From an uncultured Latescibacterota bacterium (GTDB taxonomy: Bacteria; Latescibacterota; UBA2968; UBA8231), in assembly GCA_951813615.1 (NCBI GenBank), contig OX638377.1, forward strand, positions 3,286,001 through 3,350,000: a stretch of DNA of 64,000 nucleotides. The letters are read 5' to 3'. The notes under the pieces are model-generated. The model searched no databases. It saw nothing but the letters and a program-made list of their open reading frames with translations, and had not been told where the DNA came from. A program made the translations under genes and the position numbers. Positions 32,680-41,599 of the stretch are shown one piece after another; within the stretch, counting starts at the first letter, position 1, and each line of letters starts with the position of its first letter.

Positions 32680-35532
32680 ATGAGACGAGTTTTACTGCTG
32701 TTCGCTGTGCTGCCAGTGCTGCTGTACGCCTGCGTCAGCACGTCGCCAACGACCGTGCAACAGGCGGCGATGGAGGAGGCAACCGAGGAGAAGCTGCCCA
32801 TTGACTCGCTGGTGACCGTTGGCCAGCTAGACAACGGCCTGCGCTATGTCATCCGCAAAAACCAAAAGCCCGAAAACCGGGTCGAGTTGCGACTAGTGGT
32901 CGATGCAGGCTCAGTGCTGGAGGACGAAAACCAACAGGGACTGGCGCACTTTGCCGAGCACATGGCCTTCAACGGCACCAAAAACTTTGCCAAGCAGGAG
33001 TTGGTGGACTATCTGGAGCTAATCGGCATGCGCTTTGGACCGGATCTGAATGCCTACACCAGCTTCGACGAAACTGTGTACATGCTGACCGTGCCCACCG
33101 ACAGCGCCGAGGTAGTACACACAGCCTTCCAAATCTTAGAGGACTGGGCGCATCAGATCAGCTTTGACGCCGAGGAAATCGACAAGGAGCGGGGCGTGGT
33201 CGTCGAAGAGTGGCGGCTGAGGCGCGGCGCACAGCAGCGCATGTTCGACAAGCAATTGCCCATTCTTCTGAAAGATTCGCGCTATGCCGTGCGCCTGCCC
33301 ATCGGCCAGAAAGCCGTGCTCGACACCTTTCAGCACGAGGATCTGCGCCGTTTTTACCGCACTTGGTATCGGCCCGATCTGATGGGTTTTGTGGCCGTCG
33401 GCGACATTGAGCCAGCGGAGATGGAGGCGCTAGTGCAGGAGTATTTTTCGCGCATCCCTGCGTCAGCAAGCCCTCCTGAGCGCACGGTGTTCCCCGTGCC
33501 CGACCACGAGAAGCCGCTCTTCGCCATTGCCACCGACCCAGAGGCCACCTACAACAGCATCAGCATCTACAACAAAATGGACGTGCGGCCCCAAGGGACG
33601 GTGAACACCTATCGCCGCTCGCTCATTGAGTCCCTATATCACCGGATGTTCAACCAGCGCCTGCACGAGCTGACCAAGCGGCCCGAACCGCCCTTTTTAG
33701 GGGCCTATTCAGGGCAGGGGCGCTTGCTGCGCTCCAAGGAGTCTTTCATCCTCGGCGCGGGGGTGCAAAACAATGGTTTCGACGCTGGACTTGAGGCTCT
33801 GTTGATTGAAGCAGCGCGAGTGCGGGAGCACGGCTTTACCGCCTCTGAGCTAGCGCGTGAGAAAAAGGAAATGCTGCGCAGCATGGAGCAGTCCTATCGC
33901 GAGCGCGACAAGCTCCGGTCGAGCGGTTTTGCCGCCGAGTACGTGCGCCACTTGCTGACCGACGAAGCCATCCCCGGCATTGCCAAGGAGTACGAACTCT
34001 ACCAAGAACTGGTACCCGGCATTGCACTGGAGGAGATCAATGCGCTGGCCAGTGAGTGGACGAGCGAAGAAAACCGGGTGATCGTAGTCAGTGCACCCGA
34101 GCAAGCGGGCATTGCCGTCCCCAGCGAGCAAGACCTGCTGGCGATCTTCGCCGAGGCGGCGCAGCAGGAGATCGAGCCGTACGCCGACGAGGTGTCCGAC
34201 GAGCCGCTCGTGGCGCAAATGCCAGCTCCGGCTGACATCGTCGAGCGCAGCGAAATCCCCGAGATCGGCGTGACTTGGTGGACGCTCTCCAATGGCATCC
34301 GGGTCTGCCTGAAGCCAACGGACTTCAAAAACGATGAGATCCTCTTCCGGTCCTATAGTCTCGGCGGCCTCTCGCTAGTCCCCGACGCCGACTACGTGGC
34401 TGCCTCGACTGCGACCTCGGTGGTGAGCGAAGGCGGCGTGGGACCGTTTAACAAGATCGAACTAGAGAAACAACTGGCCGGCAAAGTGGTGCGGGTATCG
34501 CCGTGGATCAGCGGCTTGCGGGAGGGCATTTCCGGCTCGGCCTCGCCCGAAGATATCCAAACCATGTTCGAGTTGATCTACGCCTTCTTCACCGCGCCAC
34601 GTCAGGATAGCACGGCCTTCCAAGCCTTCCAGACGCGCATGAGAGGTTCCATCCAGAATCGCAGCGCGCACCCAGAAACAGCCTTCGGTGACACCATTGC
34701 GGTCACCATGGCGCAGTACCACCACCGGGCGCGTCCTTGGTCGCTGGAGTTGCTCGACGAGATGGACTTGGCCACGTCCATGGCCGTGTACCAAGATCGC
34801 TTTGCCGACGCTGGCGACTTCTCGTTTTTCTTTGTCGGCAACTTCACCCTCGAAGACATAGAGCCGCTGGTGCGCACCTATTTGGGCGGCCTGCCGACCA
34901 CGGGACGGGAGGAAACTTGGCGCGACGTCGGCATCGAGGCTCCAGAAGGCGTGATCGACAAAGCGGTCTATCGCGGCCTTGAACCCAAGAGCCAATCGCG
35001 ACTGATTTTCACCGGCCCCTTTGAGTACGACGGCTGGAAAAACAACCTCGAACTCAGGGCCATGACCTCCGTGCTACAGATCAAGCTGCGCGAGGTGTTG
35101 CGCGAGGATTTGGGCGGCACCTATGGGGTATCGGTCAGCGGCAGTGGCTCGCACTACCCGGACGAGCAGTACAGCATCTCCATCTCTTTCGGCAGCGACC
35201 CCGAGCGCGTCGAGGAACTAACGCAGGTGATCTTTGAGCAAATAGACAGTTTAAAAACCGTCGGCACCACCGACCTCTACGTCGATAAGGTCAAGGAAAT
35301 GCGCAAGCGCAGGCGCGAGACAGACCTCAAGGAGAACAGCTTCTGGGCCGGGGCTTTGCAGTCCCGCGACTTCCACGGCACCGATCCGCTACGGTTAGTT
35401 CAGTACCCAGCGTTGGTCGATTCGCTGACGGTGGAGGCCGTGCAGCAGTCAGCGCAGAAGTATTTCAACATGGACCGCTACGTGCGGGTAGTGCTCTATC
35501 CAGAGGAGGAGGAGGAGGAGGGAGAAGAGTAG
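32680..35532 (+). CDS. M16 family zinc metallopeptidase, lipoprotein
   Basis: A 950-residue exported peptidase (PqqL/insulinase type). Leader MRRVLLLFAVLPVLLYAC ends in a lipobox cysteine. The inverted zinc motif HFAEH gives H90, E93 and H94, with the downstream glutamate region EEIDKERGVVVEEW. A second M16 domain (about 540-940) lacks the motif, as is normal for the inactive half that helps hold the substrate peptide. The C terminus is a poly-Glu tail (EEEEEEGEE). ATG at 32680 follows CAGGAG by 6 bases. Acts in the periplasm or at the outer membrane on peptides. Followed by a strong hairpin. Confidence 0.93.
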   Translation: MRRVLLLFAVLPVLLYACVSTSPTTVQQAAMEEATEEKLPIDSLVTVGQLDNGLRYVIRKNQKPENRVELRLVVDAGSVLEDENQQGLAHFAEHMAFNGTKNFAKQELVDYLELIGMRFGPDLNAYTSFDETVYMLTVPTDSAEVVHTAFQILEDWAHQISFDAEEIDKERGVVVEEWRLRRGAQQRMFDKQLPILLKDSRYAVRLPIGQKAVLDTFQHEDLRRFYRTWYRPDLMGFVAVGDIEPAEMEALVQEYFSRIPASASPPERTVFPVPDHEKPLFAIATDPEATYNSISIYNKMDVRPQGTVNTYRRSLIESLYHRMFNQRLHELTKRPEPPFLGAYSGQGRLLRSKESFILGAGVQNNGFDAGLEALLIEAARVREHGFTASELAREKKEMLRSMEQSYRERDKLRSSGFAAEYVRHLLTDEAIPGIAKEYELYQELVPGIALEEINALASEWTSEENRVIVVSAPEQAGIAVPSEQDLLAIFAEAAQQEIEPYADEVSDEPLVAQMPAPADIVERSEIPEIGVTWWTLSNGIRVCLKPTDFKNDEILFRSYSLGGLSLVPDADYVAASTATSVVSEGGVGPFNKIELEKQLAGKVVRVSPWISGLREGISGSASPEDIQTMFELIYAFFTAPRQDSTAFQAFQTRMRGSIQNRSAHPETAFGDTIAVTMAQYHHRARPWSLELLDEMDLATSMAVYQDRFADAGDFSFFFVGNFTLEDIEPLVRTYLGGLPTTGREETWRDVGIEAPEGVIDKAVYRGLEPKSQSRLIFTGPFEYDGWKNNLELRAMTSVLQIKLREVLREDLGGTYGVSVSGSGSHYPDEQYSISISFGSDPERVEELTQVIFEQIDSLKTVGTTDLYVDKVKEMRKRRRETDLKENSFWAGALQSRDFHGTDPLRLVQYPALVDSLTVEAVQQSAQKYFNMDRYVRVVLYPEEEEEEGEE

Positions 35533-35565
35533 CGCTACGCGGCACTGTATTTCCCTTGCCTATAC

Positions 35566-35610
35566 GCCGCCGTCGGCCCAAGCTGTTTTAGTCGGGTCGG
35601 CGGCGGCTTT
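35566..35610 (+). terminator. Terminator after the M16 peptidase gene
   Basis: GCCGCCGTCGGCCC (35566-35579) pairs with GGGTCGGCGGCGGC (35594-35607), 14 bp with two G-U pairs, then TTT. It lies between convergent genes. Confidence 0.65.
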
Positions 35611-35634
35611 AGCATTTCTATAATGCTGCGACCT

Positions 35635-36018
35635 CTAACTTTGCGCTATCGTTTCGCATATCTTTCGAGCGAGATGATACATCTTCTGGGCTAGTTCCTG
35701 CGGTGGTTTTCCACCCGGGAGTAGCCCAAAATCTGAGGGATACCTCGCATCAATATACAGTTCATTCAATTGGTTCAGAATATCCGATTCTACTTCGAGC
35801 TTGATATACTTCTCAATCTGATGACGGAGCGTGGTCAGGTCATGGACTCTTGGCACGGCTTGTTCATACTCTTCAAGAACAGCTTTGAACGATTTCTCGA
35901 CCGCCTGCTGACAGTGGAAGGCAACCATATGCGTCAGGTCGTCGCGGTTGATGATTTCTTCTACAACCCCCAAGTCATCGTGCGCCGAATCCAGCCACGC
36001 CTTAGCTTGCTTTTTCAT
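35635..36018 (-). CDS. HEPN-domain protein, toxin half of MNT/HEPN pair
   Basis: A 127-residue all-helical protein with the HEPN signature HMVAFHCQQAVEKSFKAVL and the following PRVHDLTTLRHQI segment. HEPN proteins of this type are paired with minimal nucleotidyltransferases; in studied pairs the HEPN protein is an RNase toxin neutralised by AMPylation or binding. It overlaps the nucleotidyltransferase gene by 17 bases. The pair is AT-richer than its surroundings. A toxin role is inferred from the family. Confidence 0.85.
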   Translation of the reverse strand: MKKQAKAWLDSAHDDLGVVEEIINRDDLTHMVAFHCQQAVEKSFKAVLEEYEQAVPRVHDLTTLRHQIEKYIKLEVESDILNQLNELYIDARYPSDFGLLPGGKPPQELAQKMYHLARKICETIAQS

Positions 36019-36367
36019 ACAATATTTTCCCTAAACTTTCTATTTCATTTAAAAAAGAAGTGCCATGCCTCTGAAGAAGCTCGTACTCGGCTTTCGTATA
36101 GACGATAAGGTCAATGGGAACCAGTCTATTGATCGCCTCGATACTTTTCCTCACTACAAGCCTTCTTTGCATCCTTTCCTCATAGGTCTGTGAGATAACT
36201 TCAGAATCGAGGATGACCAGTAAATCTATATCGCTTCCCGTCTCCTCCGCCCCTAATGCATGGGATCCGAAAAGCACGATCCTATAGGGATCACAAGTCA
36301 AAAGACTTGAGACTATATCGTGTATGTCGCTGGTCTTAGTCTCCATCTGCTCCCTGCGTGTTTTCAT
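36002..36367 (-). CDS. Minimal nucleotidyltransferase (MNT), antitoxin half
   Basis: A 121-residue protein of the polymerase-beta nucleotidyltransferase fold with GSHALGAEETGSDIDLLVIL, the G-S...D-x-D catalytic motif. In MNT/HEPN systems it modifies or blocks the HEPN toxin. Its ATG (36367-36365) overlaps the stop codon of a decayed RelB/DinJ-type antitoxin frame in the ATGA arrangement, so translation was once coupled to that gene. Confidence 0.87.
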   Translation of the reverse strand: MKTRREQMETKTSDIHDIVSSLLTCDPYRIVLFGSHALGAEETGSDIDLLVILDSEVISQTYEERMQRRLVVRKSIEAINRLVPIDLIVYTKAEYELLQRHGTSFLNEIESLGKILYEKAS

Positions 36368-36497
36368 CCTGCAATAGCCGATTCTAGGGTTATGGCCTCA
36401 GTCGTGGTCAGGCCGAGCTTGCTCAATAGCACCTCGACATTGCGCTTTAGCTCTGCTCTGGATTGATACGCGCCCAGACAACTTCAGTCTTTGCCAT
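36364..36497 (-). pseudogene. Frameshifted, truncated RelB/DinJ-family antitoxin remnant
   Basis: Reading leftward from ATG at 36497 gives MAKTEVVWARINPE and then an early stop. A tandem duplication of CAGAG (36456-36460 and 36451-36455) shifts the frame; removing one copy restores INPELKRNVEVLLSKLG and then LTTTEAITL, the N-terminal ribbon-helix-helix of RelB/DinJ antitoxins. The restored frame ends after ESAIAG at 36364-36366, about half the normal length, and overlaps the MNT start. The first half is thus a relic of a RelBE-type antitoxin, without its toxin. A sequencing error could also explain the 5-base shift but not the truncation. Confidence 0.7.
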
Positions 36498-36570
36498 AAT
36501 AGCTTCTTCCTCGTCTGACTGTAGCACGTTTGGGTTCGTTATTCACCGCAGGCGAAAATAGAAACCCATC

Positions 36571-36909
36571 CTACATTAACTGATCGGCCAACGCCTGTAA
36601 TTGCCCCTCGTCAGGATTCGGCCCGGCCAACGCGATCTCCGCATCCCCCTCGCCTTTTATCACAACCGCAACCTGCTTCGACCGCACGCCCTCAACCACG
36701 ATCTCCCGCACCGCCGCTCGCGCCTTCGCCCCGACGCCGCTGCCGAGAAAAACCTTCGCCGAAACCTCGCCCATCGAATCCTTGCGCGCCCCCTTCTCAA
36801 AATACTTTCGCTTCTTGCGCTCAGCACTCCGTTTGAACACCACGCCCGCCACCCCTTCCAACACCATCAGCAAATCATCCGTATCCCGACCCGACAAATA
36901 GAGTATCAT
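36571..36909 (-). CDS. Hypothetical 112-residue protein coupled to GNAT gene
   Basis: Starts at ATG 36909 (MILYLSGRDTDDLLMVLEGV), which overlaps the stop of the acetyltransferase gene by 4 bases (ATGA). It is mixed alpha/beta with a lysine-rich middle (KRSAERKKRKYFEKGARKD) and no membrane segment. No family was recognised. Its coupling suggests a partner of the acetyltransferase. A longer frame starting inside the upstream gene was rejected. Confidence 0.6.
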   Translation of the reverse strand: MILYLSGRDTDDLLMVLEGVAGVVFKRSAERKKRKYFEKGARKDSMGEVSAKVFLGSGVGAKARAAVREIVVEGVRSKQVAVVIKGEGDAEIALAGPNPDEGQLQALADQLM

Positions 36910-37943
36910 CAGTGCACCACCGATCCGTCGGCTTGAAAACTCTCCTTGTTTTCCCACACCTCGACATCCACCCAACCCGTTTGTACCCGGTCAGCGGCAA
37001 CTCGCTGGCTTAAGGTAACACTGCAACGGAAGCCAGCCGCAGTCAGAGCAGTAGCTTTGGGATGCAAACCAGCGTCACAATAGGCCAAGCACGTGTGGCT
37101 CTCCGGTATCTCTATAGCCTGAAGCAAGGCGTCCCCCTCGTCCCAAAAGTCTGGGTGGCAATACAGGTCCACCAAACAGGTGTCGGGCCACAACGGATGA
37201 TCGGACCACATAGCCCAGCCCACCACAGCGCGGGTTTCCTGTTGCACCAGAGCCAGCGCGCGAGGCGGAAGGCCGCTTGCGTCGCGTTCCAAGCAGTCCT
37301 GCAGCAAGGGCAACAAAGGCCCTTCAGTCGAGCGACGACCCCACACCCCCAAGCCAGCGCCGCGCACCACACCGGGAAAATCACCCAAAAACAAAGGAAT
37401 CGAAACGGGCCAATGGAGCCAGCCGACCGGCTCTATAGCCGTAGAACCCGGCGCGAAATAATCCCTCTCAAATTTGTCCTGCGAGGAGCTGTAATAGTCC
37501 ATATAACCGCTTTCCGGCTCCACCCCGGCAAAGCCATTGACCCGGTAAATGTGATAGGGCGGCGTATCGTAGCCCGTACCCAAGAACAGAGCTTGACCGC
37601 CGCGCTGCCTAAAGTGCTCCATGAGGCAGGCCATCAGTTGCATGGCAGCACCTTGGCGGCGGTCTTCAGGGCGGGTGTACACGTGACCGAGCAGCCCCAC
37701 GCCGCGGTGTTCGATGGTCATTATATTGGCAAAGGGATCGCCGTCGCGATGCATCAAATAAAAGAAGACGTCGAGGCCGGTCTGGGTGCGCAGCACCTGT
37801 TCGTTGCCCCAGCGCCAAGACGGCCCCTTGTGGCTCAATAGAGTCTCGACGCGCTCAGCCCAGTCGAGATCAGGGCCTTGCACAACGCCGGCTTGTATAA
37901 CTTCACCGGATTTGAGCGTGATGCGGTCTAAGTGTTGGTACAT
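36909..37943 (-). CDS. GNAT-like acetyltransferase, 344 residues
   Basis: An acetyltransferase-type protein with an acetyl-CoA motif in GLLGHVYTRPEDRRQGAAMQ (R-R-Q-G-A) and YHIYRVNGFAGVEPESGYM downstream. A second, weaker GNAT-like half occupies about 200-340 (ETRAVVGWAMWSDHPLW, LYCHPDFWDEGDALL). Two-domain GNATs of this length often act on antibiotics or small metabolites, but the substrate here is unknown. It is first in a two-gene unit with the 112-residue protein. Confidence 0.75.
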   Translation of the reverse strand: MYQHLDRITLKSGEVIQAGVVQGPDLDWAERVETLLSHKGPSWRWGNEQVLRTQTGLDVFFYLMHRDGDPFANIMTIEHRGVGLLGHVYTRPEDRRQGAAMQLMACLMEHFRQRGGQALFLGTGYDTPPYHIYRVNGFAGVEPESGYMDYYSSSQDKFERDYFAPGSTAIEPVGWLHWPVSIPLFLGDFPGVVRGAGLGVWGRRSTEGPLLPLLQDCLERDASGLPPRALALVQQETRAVVGWAMWSDHPLWPDTCLVDLYCHPDFWDEGDALLQAIEIPESHTCLAYCDAGLHPKATALTAAGFRCSVTLSQRVAADRVQTGWVDVEVWENKESFQADGSVVH

Positions 37944-37986
37944 GTCAGGGCTTTGCCTCGTTTCTTAGCTCTTGTCAGCCACCCGT

Positions 37987-38955
37987 TTACGAGCCTCCGC
38001 CTCGCCCACCATACAAATCCCGCACCCGGCTCACCACCACGGCCAATAGAATAATCGACCCCAAAAACGCCTGTTCGTAATAGACGTTGGCCTCCAGCAT
38101 CACCAAGCCGTTCTTGATGAGGACGATGATGACCGCCCCTAACAGCAGGCCCAGCGCCGAGATGCGTCCTCCCGCCAGCCCCGTCCCGCCGACAATGGCC
38201 ACCGCAAAGCTGGTGATCAGCCAGTCCTTACCCGTCGCCGGTTGCGCCGAGCCCATCCGCGAGACCCACAACACCGCAGCCAGCGCCCCCACGCCGCCCG
38301 ACAGCACATGCGACAGCAAAATCATCCGGTCGGTATTGATCCCCGCCAGCCGAGCCGCCTCCTGATTTCCCCCGGTCGCCAACAGCCGCCGCCCAAAGAC
38401 CGTGTGCCGGAATCCGTAGTGCGTCGCCAGCAGCACCAGCCCCATCGTCCAGAACAAATTCGACAGCCCCAAAAACTTCTGCCGTCCCAAGAACGTGAAT
38501 TCCCGAGGGATGTCCGTGTAGGCGTAGCCTTCGGAAAACCCATGCACTAGCCCAGTAAAGACAAAAAGCGTGGCCAGCGTGGCGATAAAAGAATTGATCT
38601 GCAACCGCGTAATGATGACCCCGTTGACCCACCCAGCCGTGCCGCCAATCCCCAGCGCCACCAACGCCGCTAACCACCCCGGCAAACCCAACACCTGAAT
38701 GCAGTACCCAGTGGTTATGGTCGCCAAGCCGCCGATAGCTCCCACGGACAGATTCATCCCCCCAGCGACCAGCACCAGCGCCTGAGCTAGCGCCACTAAC
38801 ACAGAGAACGCAACAATCCGGGAGATATTGAAGAGGTTATACGCCGACAGAAAGCTCTCCGAGCTAAGCGCACAGCCCACAAACAGCAACCCCGCCGACA
38901 AGGCGATTCCCGCGTCGTTGTGCCGCATGAGTCTGCGTAGGTATTCCATAGTCAA
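37987..38955 (-). CDS. Sugar ABC transporter permease (RbsC family)
   Basis: A 322-residue inner-membrane protein with about 8-10 helices and the RbsC-type segments VLVAGGMNLSVGAIGGLATI, GTAGWVNGVIITRLQINSFI, and FAVAIVGGTGLAGGRISALG. It forms the channel of a CUT2 (ribose/galactose-type) importer. Its start codon overlaps the stop of the ATPase gene by 4 bases. Third gene in the order binding protein, ATPase, permease. Confidence 0.93.
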   Translation of the reverse strand: MTMEYLRRLMRHNDAGIALSAGLLFVGCALSSESFLSAYNLFNISRIVAFSVLVALAQALVLVAGGMNLSVGAIGGLATITTGYCIQVLGLPGWLAALVALGIGGTAGWVNGVIITRLQINSFIATLATLFVFTGLVHGFSEGYAYTDIPREFTFLGRQKFLGLSNLFWTMGLVLLATHYGFRHTVFGRRLLATGGNQEAARLAGINTDRMILLSHVLSGGVGALAAVLWVSRMGSAQPATGKDWLITSFAVAIVGGTGLAGGRISALGLLLGAVIIVLIKNGLVMLEANVYYEQAFLGSIILLAVVVSRVRDLYGGRGGGS

Positions 38956-40460
38956 TTCAGATGCAGGCCGATGCGGCGGCTTATCTCGTCGTAGCTCAAG
39001 CCCTGCTCGTGGATCTCGGCGATCTCGTGGACGATCTGCTTGTCCTTAAAGACGAGAATCCGCCCCGCCAAGCCGATGATCTCCGGCATATCCGACGAGA
39101 TCAAAATGATGGCCTTGCCTTCTTTCGCCGCCAAGTCCCACAGCAAGCGGTGGATCTGTGCCTTGGCTTGGATATCCACCCCAACGGTCGGCTCATCGAC
39201 GATCAGGATGTCGCAACCGGCGGCCAGCCACTTGCCCAAGCTGACCTTCTGCTGATTGCCGCCGCTGAGGTGGTTTACCTCCTGCTCCAAGCCCGTCGTG
39301 CGAATATCCAGCGCCGCGATCATCGCCTGCGCGGCTTGGGTCTCCGCCCGGTTGTCGATCCGGCGGGTGAACTTGCCGACGATCCGCTCCCATATGGTAA
39401 TGCCGAGATTGGTCCGCACGGCTGATTCCAGCAGCAGGCCCTCTTCTTTGCGGTTTTCGGTTACGTAGCCCATGCTGTATTTGTACAGGCTGTCGGCCAC
39501 CGAGCCAATCCGCGCTTTTGTCCCGTGGATATAGACAGCGCCGCGCTCGGCCTGATCGGCTCCCACCAGCAACCGCGCCAGTTCGGTGCGCCCGGCTCCC
39601 ACCAAGCCGTACAAACCCAAAATCTCGCCAGCGTAGAGCGAAAGGCTCACTTCGTGCGCCCGGCCCGGCGCGTACAATCCCTCGACCTTGAGCACCTCCC
39701 GCGTCCGATCCACCGCTGGCATACCAAAAGAAGCCGTCTCCGCTCGCCGACCGATCATCATCTCGATCAGCTCGGCGCGCGGCAGCCCAGCCAGCTCTCT
39801 CGTGCCCACGTGTCGCCCGTCCCGCAACACGCTGACTTGGTCGCCGATCTGATAGACCTCGTCGAACTTGTGCGAGACAAAGACGATGGCCACGCCCGCC
39901 TCCTGCAACTGGCGCAAAATGCCAAACAGGCGAGCTGCTTCGTGCTCGGTAAGCGACGACGTCGGCTCGTCTAATAGCAGAACTCGCGCCTCGGCCGACA
40001 GCACTCGGGCGATCTGCACGAGCTGTTTGTGTGCCGCGCTCAAATCGCCAATGGACATTTGCGGGTCAATGTCCAGCCCGACCCGCGCCATCGCGGCCCG
40101 CGCCTGATCGTCGAGCCGCGGCCAGTCGAGGCGGCCCCACCGGCTGAAGCCGTCTAACTTGTCGAGCATGATGTTCTCGGCTACGCTGGCCTCGGCCACT
40201 ACCTGGATCTCCTGGTGGACCAAGCCAATGCCTCGGTCGAGGCAGTCGCGGCAGTTGCGCACGCGCAGCGGCGCTCCGTCGAAGAGCATCCGTCCAGCGT
40301 CGGGCTGGTAGATCCCAGTGATAATTTTGAGCAGAGTGCTCTTGCCAGCGCCGTTTTCGCCGACTAGAGCGTGGATCTGGCCCGGCTGGAAAGAGAGCGA
40401 CACATCGTCCAGTGCCCGGACGCCGGGGAAGCGCTTGCTGATGGATTGCAGTTTGAGCAC
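38952..40460 (-). CDS. Sugar ABC transporter ATP-binding protein (RbsA/MglA family)
   Basis: A 502-residue tandem ATPase of a CUT2 importer. The first half has Walker A GENGAGKST, signature LSAAHKQLVQIARVL and Walker B LLLDEPTSS. The second half has the typically degenerate Walker A GLVGAGRTE, signature LSGGNQQKVSLGKWL and Walker B LIVDEPTVGVD. Sits 3 bases after the binding-protein gene and overlaps the permease by 4. Confidence 0.95.
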   Translation of the reverse strand: MLKLQSISKRFPGVRALDDVSLSFQPGQIHALVGENGAGKSTLLKIITGIYQPDAGRMLFDGAPLRVRNCRDCLDRGIGLVHQEIQVVAEASVAENIMLDKLDGFSRWGRLDWPRLDDQARAAMARVGLDIDPQMSIGDLSAAHKQLVQIARVLSAEARVLLLDEPTSSLTEHEAARLFGILRQLQEAGVAIVFVSHKFDEVYQIGDQVSVLRDGRHVGTRELAGLPRAELIEMMIGRRAETASFGMPAVDRTREVLKVEGLYAPGRAHEVSLSLYAGEILGLYGLVGAGRTELARLLVGADQAERGAVYIHGTKARIGSVADSLYKYSMGYVTENRKEEGLLLESAVRTNLGITIWERIVGKFTRRIDNRAETQAAQAMIAALDIRTTGLEQEVNHLSGGNQQKVSLGKWLAAGCDILIVDEPTVGVDIQAKAQIHRLLWDLAAKEGKAIILISSDMPEIIGLAGRILVFKDKQIVHEIAEIHEQGLSYDEISRRIGLHLN

Positions 40461-40463
40461 GAA

Positions 40464-41477
40464 TCAGCGGGGCGGGCTGAGGTATTTGGCCTCTAACTCG
40501 CCCATAATCCGCGCGGTGATGGCCCTGACCTCGTCCTCAAAGGTATCGACGTTGTCCTTGGTCACTAGCACCGTGCCCGAGTTGATGAAGTAGCGGTCGG
40601 GATTGGCCTGCCAGCCGTCGAGCAAATAGCTCAGGAGAGCACACGTGATGTAGCCGTGGCCGTAGGGGTTTTGCGAGATGGTCGCGTCAATGGCCCCCTC
40701 GCGGATCGCGTCGAGCACTACCGGGTCCGTGTCGATGCCGACGAAGTGGATGCGCTTGTTATCCGGGGTTTGGTTCCACTCCGACAGAATGGTCGCCGCG
40801 GCCACGGTCGGCGTGTACCCCGTGCAAATTACGCCGTCGATCTCCTCAATCCGCGCCGAAAGCGCGTCCTGGATCTTGGCCGTGCTGGTCTCAATCGACT
40901 CCATGCCAGCGATTTCCTGGACGATCTGGACCTCTGGGTATTTGGCCACCGCGGCCTCGACGCCTTCTTTGCGCAAGATGGTATTGGGGTCTTCGACCAG
41001 TTCGAGCACGTTGAGGATGTTGCCCTTGCCGCCCATAAAGCCGATCAGGGCCTCAGTCGCCTCCATCGCCGCCTGCTTGACATCGGTCGCCACGCAAAAC
41101 GACGCGGGCGTCGGCAGCGTCGTCGGCGCTCCATAGCTGACGACATAGGCCCCGTTTTGCACCAATTCCTCGTAGAGTCCGTTGGCGGCGCTGGCGTCGG
41201 CTGGGTAGAGCGAGAAGCCTTTGTAGCCTTGGGCGGCTAGTGGCTCGACATTGGCATTTTCGTTGTCTTGAGTCCAGCTTTGGCCGATCTGGCGCTTGAT
41301 CTTGATCCCGGTGTCGCGCTCGTAGCCGATCACCCCTTTTTGTACCTCTTCGACATAGGGATGCACCATCAGAGCGTACCAGACGATTTTTTTCTCCGTG
41401 GGCTCGTCACCCGATTCGCCGGACCCACCGCAGCCGGCGGCGACGAGCGCGATGGCCCAAATTAGTAGCAGACGCAT
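40464..41477 (-). CDS. Sugar ABC transporter substrate-binding lipoprotein
   Basis: A 337-residue periplasmic binding protein of the Peripla_BP_4 (ribose/galactose) type. Leader MRLLLIWAIALVAAGC ends in a lipobox, so it is membrane-anchored. The mature part has the two-lobe pattern, with NANVEPLAAQGYKGFSLYPA, GGKGNILNVLELVEDPNTIL and FVGIDTDPVVLDAIREGAI. ATG at 41477 has AAGGAGAG 6 bases upstream; a longer frame has none. First gene of the operon. The sugar is not predictable. Confidence 0.93.
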   Translation of the reverse strand: MRLLLIWAIALVAAGCGGSGESGDEPTEKKIVWYALMVHPYVEEVQKGVIGYERDTGIKIKRQIGQSWTQDNENANVEPLAAQGYKGFSLYPADASAANGLYEELVQNGAYVVSYGAPTTLPTPASFCVATDVKQAAMEATEALIGFMGGKGNILNVLELVEDPNTILRKEGVEAAVAKYPEVQIVQEIAGMESIETSTAKIQDALSARIEEIDGVICTGYTPTVAAATILSEWNQTPDNKRIHFVGIDTDPVVLDAIREGAIDATISQNPYGHGYITCALLSYLLDGWQANPDRYFINSGTVLVTKDNVDTFEDEVRAITARIMGELEAKYLSPPR

Positions 41478-41599
41478 GCAGGCTCTCCTTTCGGTTTTCA
41501 ATATAACCATCCCCATACCTCTTGAGCCAATCCCCGCTTGGCCTACTTTGCCGTCCACACCCAAAAGGAGCCTATCATGTAAAAGAGTAGTGAGGACAC

